Positions 16,608 through 26,100 of a DNA stretch of 57,179 nucleotides are shown one piece after another. This stretch comes from Desulfobacterales bacterium. GTDB taxonomy: Bacteria > Desulfobacterota > Desulfobacteria > Desulfobacterales > JALSRD01. Position numbers and translations under genes: made by a program. The notes beneath the pieces are model-generated. The model had not been told where the DNA came from, did no database searches, and saw only the letters and a list, made by a program, of their open reading frames with translations. Each line of letters begins with the position of its first letter. The first letter of the stretch is position 1. Location of the stretch: contig JALSRD010000054.1 of assembly GCA_026984935.1 (NCBI GenBank), positions 1 through 57,179 of the forward strand, in the 5' to 3' direction.

Positions 16608-17222
16608 TCAGGATGGCCCTCGGGTGCATTTTTTTACCTTTTTCGCCAGTTTTTCGATCATTTCGTCAAGGCTGTGTGTTTTTAAGAAGCTGGTGTATTC
16701 AGCACGTTTCATGGACAGGTCGTTCACCCCTTTGGCCGATACGCTGACGATTCGCCATCCATCCGCTTTCAGGCGGCAGATGTAGTCCAGATCGACCTTC
16801 TCACCTTTGGCGGTGATCAGCAGCGTTTTGACAATGGCCTTGTTTTTCCGCGGCCGGTCCACCGAAACGGTGGTAAAGCGTTCACCGGTAAAGCTGTCGA
16901 AGTTTTGGGCGTAGGTGGCTGTGCTCATGTCAAGGATGGCATTTTTGAGCGCTGCCCGCTGGCTTTTGTCGAACCGGCGCCAGAATCTTCCCACCGCCAG
17001 CCGGGCGACCAGGTCGAAGTCAAAGACCTGGCGAACCACCGGCAGCAGCAATTCGTAGCGGCCGGCACAATCCGTTTCGGGGCCGGTTCGCATGGCCGCC
17101 AGCAGAGCGTTGTGCAGCTTTTCCACCGGCACGCCGGGCGAAGTGTCCTGTGCAGCGCTGTAGCCGGCAAAAGCGATTGTCAGGCAAAAGCCGATGAGCC
17201 ATGTGTATTGTTTCAGGGCCAT
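16608..17222 (-). CDS. HpnM/MlaC (Ttg2D)-family periplasmic lipid-binding protein
   Basis: A 204-residue exported protein. An N-terminal signal peptide (ALKQYTWLIGFCLTIAFAGY, cleaved after SAA) precedes an MlaC/Ttg2D-type domain. Signatures include VVRQVFDFDLVARLAVGRFWRR, YAQNFDSFTGERF and DLDYICRLKADGWRIVSV. The family carries phospholipids or hopanoids through the periplasm. Its neighbour upstream is an HpnN-like RND protein, the same pairing seen in hopanoid loci. I used ATG 17222 because the longer frame upstream contains no signal peptide and no coding character. Only a weak ribosome site is visible. Likely role here is shuttling the lipid product made by the cluster, an inference from context. 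Confidence 0.85.
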   Translation of the reverse strand: MALKQYTWLIGFCLTIAFAGYSAAQDTSPGVPVEKLHNALLAAMRTGPETDCAGRYELLLPVVRQVFDFDLVARLAVGRFWRRFDKSQRAALKNAILDMSTATYAQNFDSFTGERFTTVSVDRPRKNKAIVKTLLITAKGEKVDLDYICRLKADGWRIVSVSAKGVNDLSMKRAEYTSFLKTHSLDEMIEKLAKKVKKCTRGPS

Positions 17223-17365
17223 GCGTTTTTCCGCAATCCACTGTGCGGTGGTACCGCTGCTGGAATCATTTCCGGGTACCGTCCTACACGCAACGGCGGC
17301 CCGCGTCAACGGTAATATGGGCCGGTATTCTGCAGCACACCGTCGGACCTCGATGGTGTCGCCGA

Positions 17366-20023
17366 TCAGCGGCCGGCAGTTTCGGGCTTGCGGCTGTCTT
17401 CCAGCAGGGCCGGGAGTACGACCAGCGTGCATGCCAGGCTCGCCAGGATGCCGATGGAAAGCAGTTGGCCCATGCTGGCCATGCCGGGATGGGGGGAGAC
17501 GGCCAGATTCCCGAAGCTGCAGATGGTGGTCAGGGCGCTGAACACGACTCCCCGGATGGTGCTGGACTGCAGCAGCGCCGGTGTGCGCGATCCGGCTGCC
17601 CGGAAGCGGTGCACGATGTGGATGCCATTGTCCACACCGATGCCCAGAATCAGCGGCAGGGCGATGATGTTGGCGAAGTTTAACGGAATGTGCAAAATTG
17701 CCATGCAGCCGCCGGTGAGAATTCCCGCCATCAGGAGCAGTGCCAGCACCAGCACGGCGTCGCGCCTTTGCGGCATGATCCACAGCAGCAGCAGTGCAAT
17801 GGCCGCCAGGCTGTATCCGAAGGCCTGCAGAAAAGAGCGCGCGACGACCTTGCCGCCTTCGTAGATGACCACCGGGTACCCTGTGGCCTGGGGTACCCGG
17901 GCGGTGACGGCCTGGATGAATCGTATCCGCGTGCGGCGGTTGGCCATGTCCCCGCGCGGGAATATTTCCACACGGTAGGCGCCGGATGGCGATTTCCAGC
18001 GCGGCAGAAAATCGTGCGGCAGATCCTTTATGCCGAAGGCCGATGCCTGCAACGACAGCCGCAAGGCCTCGAGGCGTCCCGGCAGAGATCCCAGCAGGCT
18101 GGCTTCAAAGCGCCGCAGCAGGCGGTGTGCGGCAGCACGGTCGGCATTTTCCAGGTGCTGCACGATCCGGGCCAGCAGGTCGGCCAGTCTGGCGGCGGCC
18201 GGGCCGGCCGGGCGGCTGCGGAGCGTGTGTCCGTGTCCGGCGAGGCTTTTCAAGAAGTCATGCAGGGCCAGAATGCGCGCGGCATCGCCGGGGTCCGTCT
18301 GGTGCGGCGGCGCTTCGGTGATGACCGGCCCGGCAATGAAGCTCAGATCTTCGATGATATCGAGCTTCTCATTCTGGTTGGAAGGGACGAAATCATTGAT
18401 AAAAATGGCCCGTTTGACGGGCTTGAGACCCTTGACGCGCCGGATGATATTTTCGGCTTGCTTCTCGTTGGTGGCCAGCACTTTCAGGCTCCAGGGGGAA
18501 TTGTCCGATTTGAGCAGTTCCCGAAAAGTGGCCACGGACTCGCTGGCCGGGTCCCGCAGGTTGAGCGGGTTTTGGTCAAATCGGACCTGCGGCAGCAGCG
18601 CTGCGGCGCCGGCAGCGGCTATCAGCGCGCCGATCCCGACCGCTTTGGCGTGTGCGGTAAAGAAGGCCAGTGGTGAGCGTCTGGCCGGCGCTGCGGCCGC
18701 GGGTGCGGGCGGCAGATCGAACCGCAGCACGGAAAACAGGGCCGGTAGCAGCGTCAGCGTGGCCGCCAGGCCGATGAACATGCCGCAGCCGGAGATGAGG
18801 CCCAGTTCGGCGACACCCGAAAAATCCGTGGGGATGAAGGCGAAAAAACCGATGGCCGTGGTGAAGGCGCACAGCACCAGCGAACTGCCGACGCTTTCAG
18901 CGGTCCGACGCATGGCCGGCACGGCGCTTTCGCCGCTTTGCAGTAGTTCGCGGTAACGCAGGCAGAAATGAATGGCGTAGTCGACCCCCAGGCCGATGAA
19001 AAGCACCGCAAAAGCCACCGATATCATGTTGAGGTGCCCCACTGCCAGGGCGGCAAAGCCGGCCGTCCAGATCAGGCCCGCCAGCAGCGTAAGAACCGTG
19101 GCCAGAACCATTTTGGGTGAGCGCAGCCCGATGAAGATCACGATGCCGACCATGACGAAAGAGAGAATGCCGGCCAGCTTGGCCCCGCGCATGACGCTTT
19201 GCAGCTCTTCAAACGCCATGGCGACGCTGCCGGTGAGCCGGACCCGCACGCCGTGCGAACTGTCCAGATGGAGCGTTCTGACCGTTTTGCGGATCGCGTG
19301 CATGGCACGACGGCCCGGCAGCAGGCTGCTGTAATCGGGAATCGTCTGTACGATGATGAACTGGCGGCGGTCCGCCTGTTTCAGCGATCGGCCGTTCATC
19401 AGCGCGATCCATGAAAGCCGGTAGAAGCGGTTCGCCAGTAGGGCAGCGGCAGCGTCTGCGATTTTGGAAAAGACCGGCTCCAGATCGATTCCCTGTGCAT
19501 CCTGGTCGGCTTTGACAGCCTGTTCCAGAAGGGAGAAAAGCCCTTTGAGATTGTCATGCCGGATCAGCTCGGCGAGCAGCGGCTGGACCGTCGCCAGGTG
19601 GTCGGCCAGGCTCTGCAGGTCGTTTGCCGACAGGTAGAGCAGGCCGTTTTTCTTGAAAAAGGTCTCACCGCCCGGCACGTAAACACTGGCAAACAGATTT
19701 TTTCGCGAAACAAGGCGTGCGGCCAGTTTTTCGCGGGCATCCAAGGCCAGATCGGGTGTCTGACCGTCGATGACGATGACGATATTGTCGGTTAACTGGG
19801 GGAATGCCCGGTTAAAGGCTCGTTTGACCTGCAGGTAGTGCAGCCGGCCGGAGAGCAGGTCGGCGTCGTTCGTGATGATTCCCAGATGGCCGGTGAAAAG
19901 ATAGTAGAGCACCAGGGCACTGAAAATCAGCGCGGAGACGACCACTGCAGCGGCATGGCGGCCGGCGGCAGTCACCCATGCACCCAGAAAGGCGTCTATT
20001 TTTTTCCGGTTTTCTGGCGGCAT
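17366..20023 (-). CDS. HpnN-like RND/MMPL lipid exporter
   Basis: An 885-residue inner-membrane transporter with the repeated RND layout. TM1 is near residues 22-44, followed by a large periplasmic loop (about 45-270), a five-helix bundle (about 275-440, with GLGVDYAIHFCLRYRE), a second TM and periplasmic loop (about 460-720), and a second helix bundle with LGIGVDNGIHIVHRFR. Both GVD-type motifs in the proton-relay helices are present. Length and paired MlaC-like partner match HpnN, the hopanoid transporter, and resemble MmpL3, which exports mycolate lipids made by a neighbouring PKS. There is no squalene-hopene cyclase in the window, so a different lipid cargo is likely. Confidence 0.88.
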   Translation of the reverse strand: MPPENRKKIDAFLGAWVTAAGRHAAAVVVSALIFSALVLYYLFTGHLGIITNDADLLSGRLHYLQVKRAFNRAFPQLTDNIVIVIDGQTPDLALDAREKLAARLVSRKNLFASVYVPGGETFFKKNGLLYLSANDLQSLADHLATVQPLLAELIRHDNLKGLFSLLEQAVKADQDAQGIDLEPVFSKIADAAAALLANRFYRLSWIALMNGRSLKQADRRQFIIVQTIPDYSSLLPGRRAMHAIRKTVRTLHLDSSHGVRVRLTGSVAMAFEELQSVMRGAKLAGILSFVMVGIVIFIGLRSPKMVLATVLTLLAGLIWTAGFAALAVGHLNMISVAFAVLFIGLGVDYAIHFCLRYRELLQSGESAVPAMRRTAESVGSSLVLCAFTTAIGFFAFIPTDFSGVAELGLISGCGMFIGLAATLTLLPALFSVLRFDLPPAPAAAAPARRSPLAFFTAHAKAVGIGALIAAAGAAALLPQVRFDQNPLNLRDPASESVATFRELLKSDNSPWSLKVLATNEKQAENIIRRVKGLKPVKRAIFINDFVPSNQNEKLDIIEDLSFIAGPVITEAPPHQTDPGDAARILALHDFLKSLAGHGHTLRSRPAGPAAARLADLLARIVQHLENADRAAAHRLLRRFEASLLGSLPGRLEALRLSLQASAFGIKDLPHDFLPRWKSPSGAYRVEIFPRGDMANRRTRIRFIQAVTARVPQATGYPVVIYEGGKVVARSFLQAFGYSLAAIALLLLWIMPQRRDAVLVLALLLMAGILTGGCMAILHIPLNFANIIALPLILGIGVDNGIHIVHRFRAAGSRTPALLQSSTIRGVVFSALTTICSFGNLAVSPHPGMASMGQLLSIGILASLACTLVVLPALLEDSRKPETAGR

Positions 20024-20147
20024 CGTGCGTCAGGGCCAAGGCCTTGTTCCATGAGCTGGTGTGTCGCCGCCGGCGCGCAGATGCTGCCGGCTTTGTTAAC
20101 GCAGGCTACGGTAACCTATTTGGAACGGCGCCGAAAGGGAAAATGCG

Positions 20148-23100
20148 TTACCGGCGCACCTTTTTTTCAAACAGCGGCGCCGGGAAATCGAAAGCGCCGC
20201 CGCCGTCCCGGATGGCCTTTTCAAAGGCCGCCTGCACCCGGGCGGGAAAGGGCGCCGGTGTCGGCTTGCGGTGGCCGTCGCGTTTGACCCATACCACATT
20301 CTGTCTCCCGGTGGCCAGCTTCAGCCGCGGGCCTTCAGGGTTTTCCTGAAAATATTCGAAGTAGAAAGTGGCGTGGCAGCGGTGCAGCGATTTCAGCGCC
20401 ATGGTGATGGCGATGCGGTCAAACGGCATGGCCTCTCTGAGGTGGTCCACCCGGCAACGGAGACACAAAAGTTCCCCGCCTTCGCCGGTGCCGCGGAAAT
20501 ATTCGGGCGCCAGCCGATGGAAGTAGCGGTCGCGCACCAGGCCCTGCCAGGCGGAGTAATTGGCAAAGTAGATGTTGCCCACAACATTGGCGTTCTGCAG
20601 GGACGTCTCCACGGAATGCTCGCACAGCAGGGGTTGGACCACCGGTCCTTCCGGGGCATCGTACAGAAGCGAATCGTCATCACAGGTGGCGAGTTCCGCC
20701 AGTGGTTCGCTGAGCGCTTCGAGGCGGTTCGGCGCTGCGTAGCGCGGCAGCATGTCGTCCAGGAACTTGCGATAGTATTCGGGGTAAGCCTCGACTTCCA
20801 CAGCGCCGTGATCCAGAACCCGGACCCAGGTGGCCTGTTGGTCCAGCCAGGCCAGGCGCTGGTAGCCACCGCCGGGCAACACTTTTCGGAAATCGAAGGT
20901 GATGTCCAGTACCGAATCCTTGGGGCCGCCGTTGCCGGAGGCCCACATCCAGACTTCGATCAAATCGGCAGTTGTGGCTTCTCCTAAAATTTTCAGGTCG
21001 GTGTAATTGGTCACTCCACCCCATTTCCCCGTGCTGAACTGTTCTGAAATCCGACGGAGAACCGGCCATGCGGAAGCCTCACGTGCGGTTCCCGCCCAGA
21101 ACAGGTAATGGGAAAAATAAATGCTCCTGCTCAGCTGCGCGGCGGGCAGGAAGGTCGCCGGCAGGCGGTAGATGAAAATGCCCTGACCCTGGGGACCGCC
21201 CTCGATGATCTTGAAATGCCGGCGGTCGAACAGGTCTTCGTAGCCCGGATAGTCAACGATTGATTGTTCTTGGTTTTGGAGCGTTTTGTGCTGAACGGGT
21301 GGGACGGAAAAAGCAAACATGCGTTCTTTGCCGCGGGTCAGGCGCAATGGAAAGGTCAGCACCTGCTGCAGATGTTCCGGCCCTTCAGCCTGAAAGAGAA
21401 CCGCATCACCGGTCTGGCGTATGATCTGCAGCCTTTCGGGGACCGTACCGCCGGACTTGGCGAAAGCCTCCAGCGCGGCCCAGATGCGCGTGCCGTTGCG
21501 GTCCAGCGTGCCGTCTTCTTTAGACAGCCCTTCCAGCAGGGCGGCGCGCTTGTCTCCCAGCAGGGCGCGCCACTGGTCCCGGCTGCGGGCCGACACGGGC
21601 GCGATGTCGCATCCCTGGGGCGCCCTGCCGGCGGTAAACAGGCAGAAACGGCTGTCGTGGGAGATCGAGACGTCTACCTGCGGTGCGCCTTCCACAACCG
21701 GTTTGCCGGAGTCACGCCAGGTGATGGCCACTTCCGCGGCGGCGGCTGTCCGTCCATCCACCGCCCGGCGGATGGTGTTTTCGAGGATCGGGCGTTCGCG
21801 GCGGTGACGTGCCCGGCGGTCCAGGGTATGCAGGTCCGGCATGTGGCAGAGGGCGGCCTCGGGAACCTCCAGCCCCAGTTCACGGCGGTAAACGTCGAGC
21901 CGTTCGCGGATCATGCGGCTGTCGCGCTCATCCGGGCGGACCAGATCCGCGACCGTGGGGTAGTCGTTATGATGTTCCATGATTTTCAGGACATATCCTG
22001 AAATTTTTTCACATACGCCCCCGTCCTCACCGGCTGCCGTAACGGAAAAACGGGTTTGGTCGCCGCTTTTGTGCAGCCGTTGGACGATGGCCCTCAGGGA
22101 AACGCTGCCGCTGCCGGTGTTGCGGTCTGCACAGGGGAAGATATCCAGGCGCTCGATGCTTACCGGCAGCGAAGTGTCCTGGGGGATGAGCAGAGCGGCG
22201 GACTGCAGCAGGGAGTCCCTGAAAAAAGCGTCGCCCAAAAGCAGCCCGTTGCCGGAATTTTCCGTAAAAGCGGCTGTGGCGGTTTCCGGTCCGGGCAGGC
22301 GCGCGGTCGTAAAATATGCCCGGTTGTCGTCCAGGCTCCAGATCTTTTCGATGCGCTGGAAACGCGGTCCCTGGAACAAAAGCGTGTTCCGGTACAGGTC
22401 CGGTACCGGGCGGATGTCCAGCGGGCGTTCCGGCAGCGCCATCCCGAGTTCAGGTGCCCGGTCCGTTCTTCCCAGGATGAAGGTGGCCGTGAAAAAATCC
22501 GCCAGCGTGCCGGTGCCCGTTTTGTACACACCGGTTTTGACCAACTGGAGCGGGCTGTCGGCCTGCTTTTCCTGGAGCTGGGCCCAGACCACGATATCGG
22601 CGCCGTTTTGCGGATCGACGGTAATGGGGCGTTGAAACCGGAGGTTTTCGATGCGTACGCGCTGAAAGTCTGTTGCCCCGCTGGCATGTGCGACCGCCTG
22701 GGCCATGGCCTCTATGCCGAACACCGCCGGGAAGAGGTAGGAGCCCTGAAAGCAGTGGTCGCGGACGTAGGGATCCTTTTCCAGGGTGAGGTGGGCCCGG
22801 AAGGCCGATTCAACACCGGCCGTGACGTGCAGCGCCTGTTCCAGGTAGCGCCGGTTCGCGGAAGGCGGCTGCAGGCCGCCGCGTTGGATGTGCAGCCGGC
22901 CCAGGCGGGCGGTGACCATGACCTGGTGGTCGCCCGGGTCGTGTAAAAAGAGCCGTACGAAGCGTTTGACGCCTTCTTCGGTGGGAATGGCGTCGATGCC
23001 TTGCTGCTGCAGGGCACCCACGCTGCCCATGCGGGCGCCCATGCCCTCATCGCGCCAGATGCTGTAGGCCACCGACTGTGTACGGCAGTCGGGGTGCTCG

Positions 23101-26100
23101 GCGGAAAAGCGCCGCAGGATCAGGTCCAGGGCTTCGTTGGAAAAGGCGTACCAGGCGTTGCCCGGCATGCCGGTGATGCCGATGACCGACGTCAGGCCCA
23201 CGAATATCCTGGGGGGCGCGGCGTGCAGCTCGGCGGCCAGATTCAAAGCGCCGAGCACCTTGGGGCTGACTTCGTGCAGGGCGTCTTCCGCCGGCACCTG
23301 GGACGCCGGTCGGGGGATATTGAGGCCGGCGCCGTGGATGACCGCGCGGATGGGCCCCATTTCGCGCCGGATACGTGCCAGGGTGGCCGCCAGCGCCTGG
23401 CGGTCGCAGACGTCGCAGCAGTAGTACCGCGCCTCGCGTTTCAGTTCGGCATAGCGTTCGAGGGTCGCCGTGATCTGTCTGTCGCCCGGGGAGCCGTCGC
23501 GGGCGTGGGAAGACCTTCCCATGAGGGCCATGCGTACGCCCGTGGCGCGTGCGAGCTCCAGCGCGCAGGCGGCCGTGATGCCCTTGGCGCCGCCGGTGAC
23601 CAGTACGACGTCATCGGTTGACCAGCGCAGCGGCCGCGAGCGGTATTCCGAGGGTTGCAGCAGCTGCGGCACCGGCACGCGCCGGGTGCCGGCGGCGTCG
23701 AACCCCACCGCGGTGTAGGCATCCGGTGTCTGCATTTCCCTGAGCGTATGCTCGGCCACGCTTTCGGCGGAAAGCCGGCGCGAGAAGTCCAGCACCCGGA
23801 TGCGCAGGTCACCGCGTTCCTGGTGCACGCTGCGGGCGGCCGCGGTGGCGCCGCAGCCGCACAGGTCGGTGTCTTCCTGGCAGTTTCCGAAAAAGCCGCC
23901 GCCGAACTGCACATATGCCAGCGTGGTGCGCCGGCGGGGCGCCCGGGATGCCGGGGGAGGATTCAGTGCACCGGCCAGGCGTTCAACGATGCTGCGCAGG
24001 TAGGCCCTCTGGGAGTCGTGCGGCGGCGCATCCTTCGGAAGAACGGCGATGACATGCGAAAAAGCGGGATCGGCCGTGAGATTCCGTTGGCGGGCGGTTT
24101 TGTTGGAGACCAGCTCGGGCACGGCGTGCATGTCCGTCAGTTGCCGGTAGAGCGCTACAGCTACGGGGTCTCCGCTTCGGGCACATAAAATGAGCACCCG
24201 TGCGTCGGCCCAACGGTCCTCGCGCCGGCGGCCCCACCAGGATGGCAGCGGCGGGGGCTCCTCGGCTTGCATGTCGACTTTGAATTCGCGCACCCACGGG
24301 TGATGGCGCAGCGGGGTGTCGGGAACCGCCGCGGCCTGCTGTTGCTGCAGCAGCAGGCGGACCAGGATGGCGGCAATCTGGCTGAAGCTGCGGTCCAGCA
24401 GCGGATCGACGTCCACGCAGCCGTCGATATTGAACTTTTGGCACACGGCCCGCAAAAGGCGGATCAGGTCGTCGGCTTCCCAGTGCAGGTCGCGGCCGGG
24501 CAGCGCTTCGGGGCCGATGGCGGCGCTTTCCGGGCTGGCGGGTTGAGAGACCTGCTCCAGGATGGCGCTCAGCACTTCGTCGGGCTCCGGGATCCGGGGG
24601 CGCTGGTCTACCGCATTCCCGGAACGCCGATCGAGGGCCGCGTCAAGAATGTCCTTGAGTGTGGCATTGGCCAGGGCGGCAGGGTCCAGCAGTCCGGCGA
24701 GCCCCTGCTGCCGGGCGAATTTGGCGATCAGGTCCGCGGATTTGATGGAATCCAGGTTCAGGTCGTCCAGCAGGCGGGCGTCGGGGGTCAACGTCTCGCC
24801 CGGGAACCCGGTGATGTCTTCAATCAACCGGTACAGGGCCGCCGCATCGGAGCTTTTGTCCGGCATGGCCTGATCGGATGCCGCCGTGTGGCCACGTCCG
24901 TCGCCTGCAGCGACCGGCGCCGCAAGGACGGCCGCCGTCCCGCCGGGCGGCGGGTGCTGTATGTCCGCGCGGATCACGGCGGCCAGGAATTCACCGCGCT
25001 TTTCGAGATACGCTGCGACCTGTTCCGCCGGCAGGCCGGCCGTTTGCGACACCAGCGTTTCCATTTTGGCCGTGAGCGGAGCGTTGGTTTGTTCCAGGCT
25101 TTCAGGCAGATCTTCAAAGGGCTGTTCGCAGGGATTTTCGATAAATTTGCGCCGGGACGGCGGTATGAAATCGCGGACCAGCCGTTGGCGGTACAAAACC
25201 TCCCAGCGCATCTGGGCACCGTGCGCAAAGAGGGCGGCCAACACCAGGTTCAGGTCGTGGTCATTTAGGGATGAGGATTCAACCGGCAGGCACAGGGGGC
25301 CTTTACTCCCCGTTATCTGGCCAACCAGGCCGCTGAGTACGCGCCCCGGGCCGATTTCGAGCAGCAGGTCGCAATGGCGGGCCATTTTCCGGATCATGGC
25401 GACAAAATCCACCGGTGCCGTGACCTGATCGGCAAAGTGCTGCCGCAGGGGGCTGCCGGCGTGCAGCACATGACCGCCCGCAGTGGTGTACAGCCGCATT
25501 TTCAGTTCCGGCAGCACTTGTGGCAGGTCGGTCAACCCGGCCAGGCAGCGGGCCGCCGGGTCCGCCATACGGCTGTGAAATGCGTTGGAAACCGGCAGCC
25601 AGTGGGTGCGGATGTCTTCTTTCGCGGCCAGCTCGGCGGCTTTTAACAACGCCGTGCGCTCACCGGAGAGTACCACTTGGCGCGGGGCGTTGATGTTGGC
25701 CACGACGGCATATCCGGTAACCTGCTGGAGGATCGCTTTTGCATGTGCCGGGCCGCAGCTCAGGCTCAGCATGGCCCCGGCAGTGTCCGGTTCAGCTGCC
25801 AGGGCATGGCCCCGGATGGCGGCCAGCTTGAGCAGGCGTGCGCCGCTCAAGGCGCCGGCGGCGTAAAATGCCGTCAGTTCACCCAGGCTGTGGCCGCCGA
25901 CGGCCGCCGGTTTCAGGCCCAGTTGCCGCAAAAAACGATACCAGAGCAAAGATGCCAGGCAAATAGCCGGCTGGGCATGCTCGGTACGTGAGAGCGCCTC
26001 AAAGCAGCGCTGCGTTTCCCGCGACCCCGGCAGCAGGGTCGCGGGAGGGTAGATCAGAGGGCCGACAGCGCCATCTCCGAACGTTGTGGCCAGTTCATCG

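Noticed and set aside
16608-17783. 391-residue version of the HpnM-like protein
   Set aside because: Residues before the Met at 17222 are low-complexity, out-of-frame-like and would bury the signal peptide internally.
17366-20023. Hopanoid biosynthesis locus
   Set aside because: Only the transport-type HpnN/HpnM relatives are present. No cyclase, squalene or head-group hpn genes are visible, and the neighbours are PKS and phosphotransferase genes.
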